From: Verrucomicrobiaceae bacterium
Lineage (GTDB): Bacteria; Verrucomicrobiota; Verrucomicrobiia; Verrucomicrobiales; Verrucomicrobiaceae
Reading direction: 5' to 3'
Assembly: GCA_015075365.1 (NCBI GenBank)
Contig: JABTUN010000003.1
Location: 1-64,000, forward strand
DNA length: 64,000 nt
Shown here: positions 32,595 through 41,519 of the stretch, one piece after another
How the letters are laid out: each line of letters opens with the position of its first letter
Numbering within the stretch: the stretch's first letter is position 1
Notes under the pieces: generated by a model
What the model was told of the DNA's origin: nothing
The model's input: the letters and a program-made list of their open reading frames with translations, nothing else
Databases searched by the model: none
Made by a program: the position numbers and the translations under genes

Positions 32595-33866
32595 TCAACC
32601 GAAGACCTGGGTCACGGGCTTGCCTTTGTCCACGACCGTGAACGGACGCTTGGACGGGCTGTAAAGCACCGTATCCATCGGAATCCCGAGCGCGTAAGCG
32701 ATCGTGGCGTTGAAGTCGGGCACGCTGACGCTGCCTTCGACAACTTTGTGGCCGTTTTCGTCCGTGGCACCCCAAACCTGGCCGCCGCGGATGCCGCCGC
32801 CGGCCAGCACGCAACTAAAGCCCGGCGCGTGGTGATCACGACCGTCATTCTGATTGATCTCAGGTGTTCGGCCAAACTCCGTGGCAAGCACGACGAGCGT
32901 CTCCTGGAGAAGACCGCGGGCCTGGAGGTCCTGGAGCAGCGTGCTGAGCGCGGCATCTAGCTCGTCGCACAACTCCGGCACACGGGTGAAATTGGCATTG
33001 TGCGTGTCCCAGGAGCCGAAAGTGACCTCGACATGGCGCACGCCGTGCTCGACAAGGCGGCGGGCGAGCAGGCAGCCCTGGCCGAAGCGGTCACGGCCGT
33101 ATTTGTCACGGAGTTTGGCGTCCTCGGCCTCGAGGTCGAAGGCTTTGAGCTCCTCGCTCTTCATCATCTTGATGGCATCGTCATACATGTCGCTGTAGGC
33201 GCGGACGTTTTTGACGTTGTAGGTGGCGGCAAACTTGGAATCGAGCTGCTTCGCCACCTGGAGGCGGTCGAGCATGCGGTCTTCGGTGAACCAGGAGTTG
33301 GTGCGCACGTTGGCGATGCCGTTTTCCGGATCGTTGATCATGAGCGGGGCGAATTTGGCCTCGAAGAAGCCCGCGCCGGGGTGGCGGCTGTCATTGCCGA
33401 TCATCACGCTACCTGGGAGCGTGGGATTGCCACGGCCTTGGAACTTTTCCAGCCAAGCCCCCATGCTGGGGTGCTTGATGCTGCTGCGCTGCGTGTAGCT
33501 GGTGCGCTGGTAGTACTGGCCCTGCTCATGCGCGCCCTGGGTGGAGTTCATCCCGCGGATGATGGCGATCTTGTCCGCCTGACGCGCCATGAGCGGGAGG
33601 TTTTCAGTGAGGCGGATGCCATCGACGTTGGTGTTGATGGTCTTGGTGAGGCCCATTACGTCTTTGTTGTCCGGCTTCGGGTCCCAGGTGTCGAGATGGG
33701 ACATGCCGCCAGTCATGTAGAGGTAGATGACGTTGCGGGCCGTGGCGGCCTGTTTCAGCGGCGAGGTGCCCTGCCCGGGCGCGGCGATGACGCGTGACGC
33801 GGTGACGCCGAGGAAGGTGCTCGCGGCGGTGGTAACGAAGTGGCGACGGGAGATGTCGGTGCTCAT
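32595..33866 (-). CDS. DUF1501 exported protein (sulfatase-like fold)
   Basis: 423 residues. A twin-arginine-type start (MSTDISRRHFVTTAASTFLGV) precedes the DUF1501 domain: YLYMTGGMSHLDTWDPKP, GMNSTQGAHEQGQ, MGAWLEKF, FGSWDTHNANF, LVVLATEFGRTPEINQNDGRDHH. These Asp/His motifs look like the metal site of the alkaline phosphatase/sulfatase superfamily. The family is abundant in Planctomycetes and Verrucomicrobia, always next to DUF1549/DUF1553 or DUF1800 genes; its activity is not established. It is 49 bases after the DUF1549/1553 gene, cotranscribed, and ends in a terminator. Confidence 0.93.
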   Translation of the reverse strand: MSTDISRRHFVTTAASTFLGVTASRVIAAPGQGTSPLKQAATARNVIYLYMTGGMSHLDTWDPKPDNKDVMGLTKTINTNVDGIRLTENLPLMARQADKIAIIRGMNSTQGAHEQGQYYQRTSYTQRSSIKHPSMGAWLEKFQGRGNPTLPGSVMIGNDSRHPGAGFFEAKFAPLMINDPENGIANVRTNSWFTEDRMLDRLQVAKQLDSKFAATYNVKNVRAYSDMYDDAIKMMKSEELKAFDLEAEDAKLRDKYGRDRFGQGCLLARRLVEHGVRHVEVTFGSWDTHNANFTRVPELCDELDAALSTLLQDLQARGLLQETLVVLATEFGRTPEINQNDGRDHHAPGFSCVLAGGGIRGGQVWGATDENGHKVVEGSVSVPDFNATIAYALGIPMDTVLYSPSKRPFTVVDKGKPVTQVFG

Positions 33867-33915
33867 GGGGGGAGTTTCAGGTTTCAGGATTCAAGTTTGG
33901 GCCGGGGTCTGCTGC

Positions 33916-36183
33916 TCACTGGATGAAGTAGAACTGGCGCGTGTTCAGCACGGCCCACAAGGCGTCGCCCTTGTTGGTGACGGTGTTTTTGGCGAGGACG
34001 GGCATGAGGATTTCTTTTTCCTCGGCAGTGGCCTGGCGGCTGAAAAGGGCCATGTAGATCGTGTCGATGGTCTCGGCGGCGGTCTCCGTCTTGCGCAGCA
34101 CGCGGGAGATCATCGTGTAGGGGTTCATGAGATTGGTGAAGGTCTTGCCGTTGAGCAGCATGAGAGCCTGGCCGACAGTGGCGTCGTCATTGGCGTTTTC
34201 GACGAGCTCGCGGTCGCTCTGGCCGAACTCGCGCAGGAAGTGGCCGTTAGGCGCGGGGCTGCGCAGGTCGCTGGCGCGTAGCATGTAGGTGTCGCGGAAG
34301 TTTTCCCAAGCCTTGAGGGAGGCCAGCTCCTCCTTGGTGTCCGCCTTGAGCTGCTCAGCGTCGCGCTTCATGCGTGCCTTGTGCTGCTCGTTAAGGCGGT
34401 TGCGCAGGCCTCTGTTGTAGATGTCGAGCGCCTCGTCGAGCGAGAGGTCCGCGCCTTCCTTGCCTTTGATCGCGGCGGCGATCTCTTTCGCGAACTCCGG
34501 ATCCTTGACCTGTTCCGAGAGTTTTCCTTCGCGGGCGAGCTGGGCGAACTTTTTGAAGCCGGCGCTGAACACGATCTCCTCGGCGGCCTCGTCAATGGCG
34601 CGGCGCTGGCTGCTGACGACACGTTTCGCGGCACGGATGGCGTCCTCGTCCTTGTTCTTGGTGGCCTCGGTGAGCTGTTCCTGCGCCTTGCGCACATCGG
34701 CGGCGAGCTGCTTCTGCTTCAGCGCGATGGCCGCGGTGGCCTTGGCCAGCTCCTCCGGCGTGAGGGCGTTCAGCGAGCGGTCCAGCCACTCAATGCGGCG
34801 GATGATCGAGTCGCGCTCGATTTGCGCCTCGACGCTCGGCGCGTCGGGATTGGGCTTGTAGAGCGCGACCATGCTGTCCCAGATCTGCTCCGCGGTCATG
34901 CGGCGGAGGAGCGGTCCTGGAAAGTGATAGGCCTCTCCCAGCTCGACATCCTTGGTGTAGGCCTCGCGCTGGTAGGCGGCGCTGTTGTAAATCACGCGCA
35001 GGAAGGCCTTCATGTCATAGTTCATGTCCTTCATTGTCTGCTCCAGGAAGGCCATGAGTTGCGGATTCGTCGGCACCGTGGAGTCGGTGATCTCGTCCAC
35101 CGGCTCGATGAGGCCGATCCCCATCGCCTTTTTCCAGAGACGGTTGGCGATGACGAGGGTGAAGCGCGGATTGTCCTTCGAGGTCATCCACTGCGCGTAG
35201 GGCTCCACCGGCTTCTCGCCCGCCTTGGCGATCTTGCCGTCCTTGGAGAACGAGGCCGGGATGAACGGCTCGATGACCTGCTTCGGTTTCGCGTCGGTGT
35301 ATTGATAATCGTGCGGCAGCGCGAGTTTCCTCGACTGCGTCTGGTCCAGCACGGTGTTGTAGCGCAGCGGGCGGAGGATTTCGCTCATCGCCTTGCTCAT
35401 GTCGCGGCGCTCGACTCCCTCGGGTAGCAGGGAGGCGAGATCCTTCGAGGTTTTCCCCTTCTTGGCCCCCTTCATGCCGTAGCCGCCGCCGAAGATGCCG
35501 GAGAGCAGCGGGTTGCTCAGGCCGTTCGTGCCGGTCATGCCGTAGGTGTGCGCGGCCATCTGGTAATAGTCCATCTGCGTCCATTTATCGAACGGATGGT
35601 TGTGGCACTGGGCGCACACCATGCTGGTGCCGAGGAAGATCTGCGTGGTGACCGCCATGTTATCCAGCGGCATGTTGTAATCTCGCAGGTAAAAGCCCAC
35701 CGCGCCATTCTCATATGTCTTCCCGTCGGCGGTGACCATCTCGCGCACCATCTGGTCGTACGGCATGTTTTTTTCGAGGGACTCGCGCAGCCAGTTGGCA
35801 TAGGCCGCGCCAGCAGGCTGGCTGTTCCCCACCGCCAGTTGGGAGCGCAGGCGCAGGATGTCCGCCCAGTAGTTGTAGAAGTTCTGCGTGTAGCCGTCGG
35901 AGGAAAGCAGCGCGTCGATCAGCTTCGCGCGTTTGTCCGCGGTCTTGTCCGCCAGGAAGTCGCGGGTCTCCTTGATCGTCGGGATGCGTCCCGCGATGTC
36001 CAGATAGACACGTCGCACAAAGACCTCGTCGCTGGCCGGCGCGTTCGGCTGGATCTTTTCCTTCGCCAGCTTGGCGAGGATCAACTCGTCGATCTTTGCG
36101 GCGGTGGCTTGGAGGTCCGGGGCCGCGGGACTGAAGGTGATGGCGGAGAAAACAGCCAGGAGGCTGAACAGGGGGATTTTCAT
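33916..36183 (-). CDS. DUF1549/DUF1553 (planctomycete cytochrome-type) exported protein
   Basis: 755 residues with a signal peptide (IPLFSLLAVFSAITFSPAAP). The DUF1549 part (about 28-250) has VYLDIAGRIPT, YWADILRLRS and the CAQCHNHPFDKW element containing a CxxCH motif, as seen in the family. The DUF1553 part (about 320-745) has TSKDNPRFTLVIANRLWKKAMG, RVIYNSAAYQREA and QALMLLNGKTFTNLM near the end. A long charged coiled-coil insertion (about 470-650) separates the halves. The pair with DUF1501 is a standard, functionally unknown couple in this phylum. Confidence 0.93.
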   Translation of the reverse strand: MKIPLFSLLAVFSAITFSPAAPDLQATAAKIDELILAKLAKEKIQPNAPASDEVFVRRVYLDIAGRIPTIKETRDFLADKTADKRAKLIDALLSSDGYTQNFYNYWADILRLRSQLAVGNSQPAGAAYANWLRESLEKNMPYDQMVREMVTADGKTYENGAVGFYLRDYNMPLDNMAVTTQIFLGTSMVCAQCHNHPFDKWTQMDYYQMAAHTYGMTGTNGLSNPLLSGIFGGGYGMKGAKKGKTSKDLASLLPEGVERRDMSKAMSEILRPLRYNTVLDQTQSRKLALPHDYQYTDAKPKQVIEPFIPASFSKDGKIAKAGEKPVEPYAQWMTSKDNPRFTLVIANRLWKKAMGIGLIEPVDEITDSTVPTNPQLMAFLEQTMKDMNYDMKAFLRVIYNSAAYQREAYTKDVELGEAYHFPGPLLRRMTAEQIWDSMVALYKPNPDAPSVEAQIERDSIIRRIEWLDRSLNALTPEELAKATAAIALKQKQLAADVRKAQEQLTEATKNKDEDAIRAAKRVVSSQRRAIDEAAEEIVFSAGFKKFAQLAREGKLSEQVKDPEFAKEIAAAIKGKEGADLSLDEALDIYNRGLRNRLNEQHKARMKRDAEQLKADTKEELASLKAWENFRDTYMLRASDLRSPAPNGHFLREFGQSDRELVENANDDATVGQALMLLNGKTFTNLMNPYTMISRVLRKTETAAETIDTIYMALFSRQATAEEKEILMPVLAKNTVTNKGDALWAVLNTRQFYFIQ

Positions 36184-36338
36184 GGCAAATAACAGGCTTT
36201 GGGGGGAATCGAGGCGCGAAAACGACCATCCCCCGCTTGTCTTTCACCTCCTTGCGCAGGTTTTGTGCCCTGGAAGCGCCGCCGAACGGAAAAAACTTTG
36301 ACAAACCGGGCCGTTTCCCGCCAGAATCCACGCCTCCT

Positions 36339-36713
36339 ATGAAATTCACCCTTTCGTTCGCCGCCGCGATCCTTCTGTCCTCCTGTTTTGGCCTCAACAA
36401 CACCCAGGGCGGGCGCTCCGTCACCGGGGCTGACAGCTTTGCCCCTTACGGTGGTGCTGGCATCGAAGACGGCCAGTCCGGCAGCCTGTTTGGCGCTGAG
36501 GACCCGAACGCGGCCATTGTGCAGCGCAGCCGTGCACGCTACGGCACCCTGTTCCTGGCGGAAACCAAGCCCTGGATGGTCGGCAGCGTGCAGGAGCAGG
36601 TTCCGCACAAGCACGCCCTTCCGGGTTCCGGCTGGAGAGGCCGCGCCCCGCAGACGCCTGTCATTGACGACTACAGCATGGGTTCCGGCGGCCAGCCCAC
36701 GGCCACGAAGTGA
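36339..36713 (+). CDS. Small lipoprotein
   Basis: 124 residues from the ATG at 36339. Lipobox LLSSC puts the lipidated Cys at residue 16. The rest is Gly/Ser-rich and polar (GGAGIEDGQSGSLFGAEDP, WMVGSVQEQVPHKHALPGSGWRGRAP) without a recognised domain. It is divergent from the DUF1549/1553 gene and followed by a strong terminator, so it is a single-gene unit. Confidence 0.8.
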   Translation: MKFTLSFAAAILLSSCFGLNNTQGGRSVTGADSFAPYGGAGIEDGQSGSLFGAEDPNAAIVQRSRARYGTLFLAETKPWMVGSVQEQVPHKHALPGSGWRGRAPQTPVIDDYSMGSGGQPTATK

Positions 36714-36750
36714 CCGGTTCCGCGTCACACATTCAGCAACATTTCCCAAG

Positions 36751-36778
36751 AGAGCGGTCGCAGGACCGCTCTTTTTTT
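36751..36778 (+). terminator. Intrinsic terminator of the small lipoprotein gene
   Basis: AGAGCGGTC, loop GCAG, GACCGCTCT, then a run of T. Confidence 0.93.
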
Positions 36779-36913
36779 GCGCTCCTGCTCCGCCACCTCC
36801 TGGCGTGCGCGTGCAAAACTCGCCCCAGAATTGCACTCGCCAAAACAGACGCGGCCCGATAGAGTCCACCCGCGTTTCCCACGCCTCACACAAACCACTC
36901 ACCACACACGACT

Positions 36914-37981
36914 ATGGGCCTCATGGACTACCTCAAGGGACAGTTTCTGGAAATCATCCAGTGGACGGACGACTCACGCGACACGCTCTCCTGGCGCTTC
37001 CCGGACGAGGACAAGGAGATCAAGCGCGGCGCGCAGCTCATCGTGCGCGAGTCCCAGGTGGCCCAGTTCGTCTATCTCGGCCAGTTCGGCGACACCTTCG
37101 GCCCAGGCAAGCACACGCTCAGCACGGACAACATCCCCATCCTCTCCACGCTCAAGGGCTGGAAATACGGCTTCGAGAGCCCCTTCAAGGCGGATGTCTA
37201 TTATGTCACCACCCGCCTTTTCACCGGCAACAAATGGGGCACCAGCAATCCCATCATGATGCGCGATCAAGACTTCGGCATCGTCCGCGTGCGCGCCTTC
37301 GGCACCTTCGACTTCAAGATCACCGATCCGAAAATCTTCCTCAAGGAAGTGGCCGGCTCCGACCATCACTTCCGCCTCGATGAATTCGCCGACACCATGC
37401 GCAGCCGCATCGTCAGCGTGTTCACCGACGCGCTCGCCACCGCCAAGGTGCCCGTGCTCGACCTCGCCACCCGTTATTCCGAGCTTGGCGAGGCGCTCCT
37501 GCCCATCATCAATCCGATCACGACCACCAAATACGGCATCGAAATCGCCAGTTTCATCCTCGAAAACGCCAGCGTGCCGCCGGAAGTCGAACAGGCCATC
37601 GACAAGCGCTCGAGCATGAGCGCAATCGGCAATCTGAACGACTATGTGAAGTTCCAGATGGCCGAAGGCATGGCCAAAGGTGGCGGCGGACCCGCCGGAG
37701 CCGCCGCGGAGATCGCCATGGGCTTCGGCATGGCGCAGCAGATGATGGCGCAGGGCGTCTTCAATCCCGGCGCGGCCCCCGTCGGTGCCCCGCAGGCCGC
37801 CGCAGCCCCTGCCGCTGCTCCCGCAGGCGACATCCTCACGCCTGCCCAGGTCGCCCAGACCCTCGGCGTCACGGAGGCGGATGTCATCGCCACCATTGAG
37901 GCTGGCGACATCAAGGCCAAAAAGATCGGCACCCAATACCGCATCACCAAGGCCGCCCTGGACGAGTTCCTGGCGAAATAA
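36914..37981 (+). CDS. SPFH-domain protein with C-terminal excisionase-type HTH
   Basis: 355 residues. Residues about 1-250 are an SPFH/virion core-like domain of the YdjI type (MDYLKGQFLEIIQWTDDS, LIVRESQVAQFVYLGQFGDTFGPGKHTL). A Gly/Ala/Pro-rich linker (about 255-300) leads to a helix-turn-helix of the MerR/excisionase class (ILTPAQVAQTLGVTEADVIATIEAGDIKAKKIGTQYRITKAALDEFL). In homologues the tail often holds a zinc ribbon; here a DNA-binding-like domain takes that place and may instead bind protein. There is no membrane helix. Single-gene unit with its own terminator. Confidence 0.9.
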   Translation: MGLMDYLKGQFLEIIQWTDDSRDTLSWRFPDEDKEIKRGAQLIVRESQVAQFVYLGQFGDTFGPGKHTLSTDNIPILSTLKGWKYGFESPFKADVYYVTTRLFTGNKWGTSNPIMMRDQDFGIVRVRAFGTFDFKITDPKIFLKEVAGSDHHFRLDEFADTMRSRIVSVFTDALATAKVPVLDLATRYSELGEALLPIINPITTTKYGIEIASFILENASVPPEVEQAIDKRSSMSAIGNLNDYVKFQMAEGMAKGGGGPAGAAAEIAMGFGMAQQMMAQGVFNPGAAPVGAPQAAAAPAAAPAGDILTPAQVAQTLGVTEADVIATIEAGDIKAKKIGTQYRITKAALDEFLAK

Positions 37982-38007
37982 GTCCGCCATTGCCCAAAAA
38001 GGCTCCA

Positions 38008-38041
38008 AAGCCGGCCGTGGACTCCTCCCGGCCGGTTTTTT
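38008..38041 (+). terminator. Intrinsic terminator of the SPFH gene
   Basis: AAAGCCGGCCG / CGGCCGGTTT stem around an 11-base loop, then T residues. Confidence 0.9.
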
Positions 38042-38265
38042 GTGCCCCCGCGCGAAGCGGGGTTCGTGCCCATTGTGAAGAAACTTCAACAATGTGAATA
38101 AAACCTTGCCGCTTTAAGCACTTTCTGACACGCTCTGACAATTACCGTGATTCATTCAAAAAATCACACAACCGGAACGGCACGCTTGGTTCAGCCATTG
38201 CGCCAAAGTCAAACCGTCCCACACCGCCATCGAACACCGCTGGCTCAACCTCAATCCAACCCACC

Positions 38266-39819
38266 ATGGACCGCGACGACCATTCCAACGTAGTCAGCTC
38301 AACCCTCATCGAAGCACGCCCAGCCAGCAGTTCCGGTTCCAGTTCCCTTTCTCCCGCCTTGCCCGCTTCCACTTCCCGCCGAAAAAGGCCCGCCAGCCCC
38401 TCCGACGGCGCGACTGGCACCAAGACCTTCGTCCTCGACACCAACGTCCTCCTCCACGACCCGGCCTCCATCCACCGCTTCGAGGAGCATCACATCTGCA
38501 TCCCCGTCGATGTCCTGGGAGAGCTCGACCGCTTCAAAAACGAGATGACCGAGCGCGGCGCCAACGCCCGCGAGGTCCACCGCTCCCTCATGCAGATGTT
38601 CCCGCCCGGGTCCGACCTCACCCGCGGCGTGCCCACTGCCGGCGGCGGCCACATCCGCCTGGCCGTCTATGACCCCGCCGAGGCCCCCAAGGAGAGCATC
38701 CAGCGCTTTGAGCGCATCTTCCACGATCTCGACAAGGCGGACCACCGCATCATCGCCTGCGCCCTCTGGCTCCAGGCCACGGAAAAGCCCCCCGTCATCC
38801 TCGTCAGCAAGGATCTCAACATGCAGCTCAAGGCCCGCGCCGTCGGCATCGAGTGCGAGGACTACCTCCACGACAAGGTCGCCCCGCGCGAGGTCTCCAA
38901 CTTCGACATCGCCCGCATCGACGTCACCCAGCACGAGCTCCAGCGCTACGCCAGCAGCGGCCGCCTCACCCTCGGGGATCACCGCGTCGCCGCCCTCGCC
39001 GTGAACGACTACGCCCTCCTCTCCGCCGGGGAAAAAGCCACCATCCCCGCCCGCTTCACCGCCCAGGGGGAGTTTGTCCGCCTCCGTGCGCCGGAGTGCA
39101 TCAAGGTCGGCCAGGGCCGCGCCATCAAGCCCATGAACCTCGGCCAGGTCTGCCTGCTCGACGCCCTGCTCGATCCCGACATCAGCCTCGTCACCTGCTA
39201 CGGTCAGGCCGGCACTGGAAAGACCCTCCTCGCCGTTGCCGCCGGGCTGCACCAGGTCTTTGACCGCACCTACCAGGGCCTCACCGTCAGCCGCCCCATC
39301 GTCGCCATGGGCCAGACCGTCGGCTTCCTGCCCGGATCACTCCAGGAAAAGATGCGCCCCTGGCTGCAGCCCGTCTATGACGCGCTCGATCTCCTCATGC
39401 GCCCCGTGGAGAACACCCAGGGCCCCGCGCGCAAAAAGCAGAACCGCTTCATGCCCGATCCTGCCCAGGTCCAGACGCCCGCCACGCCCTACGACCACCT
39501 CATCCAGTCCGGCGTCATCGAGGTCGAGGCGCTCTGCTACATCCGCGGCCGCAGCATCCCGGACCGCTTCTTCGTGCTCGACGAGGCCCAGCAGCTCACC
39601 CCGCTGGAGGCCAAGACCATCGTCACCCGCATGTCCCGCGGCTCGAAGCTCGTCCTCGTCGGCGATCCCGCCCAGATCGACAACCCCTACGTCGATGCCC
39701 GCAGCAACGGCCTCGTGTACACCCGCCAGCGCATGCGCGGCCAGCCCTTCGCCGCCCACGTCCCCCTCGTCAAAGGAGAGCGCAGCCCCCTCGCCGAGGC
39801 CGCCGCCCGCCTGCTCTAG
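38266..39819 (+). CDS. PIN-PhoH protein (PhoH2-type RNase/helicase)
   Basis: 517 residues. After a low-complexity Ser/Pro-rich start (1-50) there is a PIN nuclease domain (TFVLDTNVLLHDP near 54, ELDRFK, DHRIIACALWL, VSKDLNMQLKARAVG) and then a PhoH ATPase from about 280: GQAGTGKT (Walker A), VSRPIVAMGQTVGFLPG, FFVLDEAQQLTPLEAKTI (Walker B), VGDPAQIDNPY. Such fusions unwind and cut RNA. It may belong to RNA turnover or to a toxin-like module; no antitoxin gene precedes it. The start of the true domain is clear, the exact start codon less so. Confidence 0.92.
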   Translation: MDRDDHSNVVSSTLIEARPASSSGSSSLSPALPASTSRRKRPASPSDGATGTKTFVLDTNVLLHDPASIHRFEEHHICIPVDVLGELDRFKNEMTERGANAREVHRSLMQMFPPGSDLTRGVPTAGGGHIRLAVYDPAEAPKESIQRFERIFHDLDKADHRIIACALWLQATEKPPVILVSKDLNMQLKARAVGIECEDYLHDKVAPREVSNFDIARIDVTQHELQRYASSGRLTLGDHRVAALAVNDYALLSAGEKATIPARFTAQGEFVRLRAPECIKVGQGRAIKPMNLGQVCLLDALLDPDISLVTCYGQAGTGKTLLAVAAGLHQVFDRTYQGLTVSRPIVAMGQTVGFLPGSLQEKMRPWLQPVYDALDLLMRPVENTQGPARKKQNRFMPDPAQVQTPATPYDHLIQSGVIEVEALCYIRGRSIPDRFFVLDEAQQLTPLEAKTIVTRMSRGSKLVLVGDPAQIDNPYVDARSNGLVYTRQRMRGQPFAAHVPLVKGERSPLAEAAARLL

Positions 39820-40199
39820 ACCGCGCAGAGGTTGAGCGGCCTTGCGGCCAACGCGGCCGCGTCACGCTTGAACAGCCCGCCCTAGGTGCGTTTTTCGTTC
39901 CTGTCGTGTTCATGCTGGTTTGGGTAGTTGCCCAACTTTTGCTGTCCACGAAAACGAAGAAGGCTCAGTCCTTTCCTGGATGGGTTTGGTGTGGTGTTGC
40001 TTCAGGGAAGGGCGGGCGGGCGGGCGCCCAGGCGAGGCATGGCTGGTTCCACAGCGCCGGCGGTGTGCTGTTCCAGAGGGCGGGCATGACGGGCGTAGCC
40101 TCGCGAAAAGGGCGGTTGGTGGGCCAAACTGCCTGCCGAGGCATGTCACCGCCGGAAAAGTACGCGTCACCGGCGCGCGGAGGCAGCCTCTACGGAAAT
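39820..40199. other. Intergenic stretch without recognisable gene
   Basis: About 380 bases after the PhoH stop. Open frames exist on both strands but none has gene-like protein sequence. The palindromic words GCGGCC/GGCCGC near 39837-39862 lack a T tract. I see no promoter or repeat here. Confidence 0.6.
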
Positions 40200-40556
40200 T
40201 CACTGGTCATGGAGCGGGGCGCGGTCGTCATGGCGGCAGTGTGAGCCACCGCTGCGCGTAAAAATGAACGCCGTCCCGCCGGATGGTTTTGCGCTTCCGC
40301 AAAATGGTTTTGCGCTTCCGCAGAATGGTTTTGCGGTTCCGCAGAATGGTTTTGTGGTTCCGCAAAATGGTTTTGCGGTTCCACAGAATGATTTTGCGGT
40401 TCCGCAAAATGGTTTTGCGGTTCCACAGAATGATTTTGCGGTTCCGCAGAATGATTTTGCGGTCGCGCACCATGAGCTGGCGGTCCTGCCGATGGAACCT
40501 GCGGCCGGGCCGGCGGCCGGGAGCAGCAGGCACAGGGAAAGGACTGTCGCGTTCAT
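40200..40556 (-). CDS. Possible exported peptide with cysteine heptad repeats
   Basis: 118 residues. The start MNATVLSLCLLLPAAGPAAG is signal-peptide-like, and residues about 30-93 are tandem copies of a seven-residue unit C-G-T-A-K-P/S-F, a Cys every seventh residue. The gene begins 10 bases after the stop of the XRE-type gene on the same strand, which suggests cotranscription. Against it: the 21-bp DNA repeat keeps all frames open and no ribosome binding site is obvious, so the frame may be a by-product of the repeat. Confidence 0.4.
   Translation of the reverse strand: MNATVLSLCLLLPAAGPAAGSIGRTASSWCATAKSFCGTAKSFCGTAKPFCGTAKSFCGTAKPFCGTTKPFCGTAKPFCGSAKPFCGSAKPSGGTAFIFTRSGGSHCRHDDRAPLHDQ
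40280..40489. repeat. Tandem array of 21-bp units, each with a palindrome
   Basis: Nine clear units plus one decayed unit, consensus AGAATGGTTTTGCGGTTCCGC. Every unit junction holds the dyad TTTTGCGG-TT-CCGCAAAA, perfect over 8 bp where the next unit begins with AAAA. Units differ by single substitutions (for example GGTT/GATT, CCGC/CCAC). There are no unique spacers, so this is not CRISPR. Two helical turns per unit would place sites on one face of the DNA, as in iterons or operator arrays. Confidence 0.95.
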
Positions 40557-40566
40557 GGCGGCAGGA

Positions 40567-40926
40567 TCACCGCTGCCTGGGTTTTGTCAGCGTAACAGAT
40601 GTTACGCCCCCCGCCGCCGGCGTGCGCAGCGCGGGCAGCCAGCGGCGTGCCTGATGGATGAAAAAGTCCGGCCCTTTGAGCTGGTAGCCGCGCGCGATCT
40701 TCGCCGCCGTGCACAGCGTCATGCCGCGCTGCTGGTGCTCGTGCTGGCTCATTGCCGGGCGGGTCAGCCCGCAGCGCGCCGCCGCCTGCTGCATCGTCAG
40801 GTGATGTTCCTCCCGCAGCGCCTTGACCTCCAGGTTCGCCGCCATGTCCCAGCGGGTCAGGGTTTTCACGGGTGCCTTCCCCGCGCCGCCGCTCTTCCGT
40901 CTCTTCGCTGTGCGTGTCGTTGTCAT
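40567..40926 (-). CDS. XRE-like helix-turn-helix regulator
   Basis: 119 residues from the ATG at 40926, which has a good ribosome binding site (AGGAGG 9 bases upstream). A basic start (MTTTRTAKRRKSGG) leads to a helix-turn-helix at about 35-75 (EVKALREEHHLTMQQAAARCGLTRPAMSQHEHQ) of the Cro/CI type, then a short tail (FFIHQARRWLPAL). It probably binds DNA near its own gene. A perfect 7-bp dyad, GCGTAAC-AGAT-GTTACGC, lies inside its 3' end (40590-40607), and the 21-bp palindromic array lies just downstream; either could be its target. Confidence 0.72.
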   Translation of the reverse strand: MTTTRTAKRRKSGGAGKAPVKTLTRWDMAANLEVKALREEHHLTMQQAAARCGLTRPAMSQHEHQQRGMTLCTAAKIARGYQLKGPDFFIHQARRWLPALRTPAAGGVTSVTLTKPRQR

Positions 40927-41167
40927 GGTGTGTCCTCCTGCCCGCGGATACCCGCCCGCCGCGCGTTTGTTACGCATCCGGCAGCCGTTCATCGCGCCGT
41001 GGGCGGGCAAGCCTGAAATCAGCGCCGATGGTGTCGCAGGCGTGGCTGGCGGAGAAACGGGAGATGAAACCGGCGGCGGATGTGAGCCGGGCAGTTGAGG
41101 CGTCTTGACGGGAAGGCGGCGATGAAGAAGGTGCCGCAGGAACGGAAACACGTCCTGGAGGAAGCCG

Positions 41168-41515
41168 ATGCCACCAACCCATGACCGCCCTGCATGTGTC
41201 CACTTTTTTGCACCCTATCCCGTTTCCCCCCATTTCCCCGTGGGCATGCCGATGACACTGGCGAAAGTCCAGGGCTGGGATGTGCAAAAAGTGTACCCTG
41301 GGACTGTTGTGGCGATCTTTCCCGATTCAAGAAACTATGATGCGGTTTATCTGGTGGTGCGTATCCGCATTGGCTGGGCACCGCATCGAGACATTGAGAT
41401 GGGTCCAATTTTTGGCATGATCGATCAATTCAACTCTCTAGAGGTGGGCACAGGGAACGTCCCATGGGCATTAAAGCGCAGTGGCTATTTCTTCCAGGTC
41501 CCCAACGGTCTATGA
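41168..41515 (+). CDS. Hypothetical protein upstream of the SUKH-like gene
   Basis: 115 residues from the ATG at 41168, preceded by GGAGG six bases upstream. The body (about 28-115) alternates beta strands: GTVVAIFPDSRNYDAVYLVVRIRIGWAP, IFGMIDQFNSLEVGTG, RSGYFFQVPN. No family recognised; the small beta fold and position would fit an immunity-type protein, but that is guesswork. Its stop lies in the ATGA immediately before the next gene. The composition is less GC-rich than the flanks. Confidence 0.6.
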   Translation: MPPTHDRPACVHFFAPYPVSPHFPVGMPMTLAKVQGWDVQKVYPGTVVAIFPDSRNYDAVYLVVRIRIGWAPHRDIEMGPIFGMIDQFNSLEVGTGNVPWALKRSGYFFQVPNGL

Positions 41516-41519
41516 ATCC

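Noticed and set aside
40280..40489. CRISPR array
   Set aside because: The 21-bp units are contiguous with no unique spacers, and no cas gene is in the window.
40264..41016. A 250-codon plus-strand frame through the 21-bp array
   Set aside because: Its length comes from the repeat unit being a multiple of three and from running antisense through the XRE gene. No start signal is visible, and the second half has no protein-like character.
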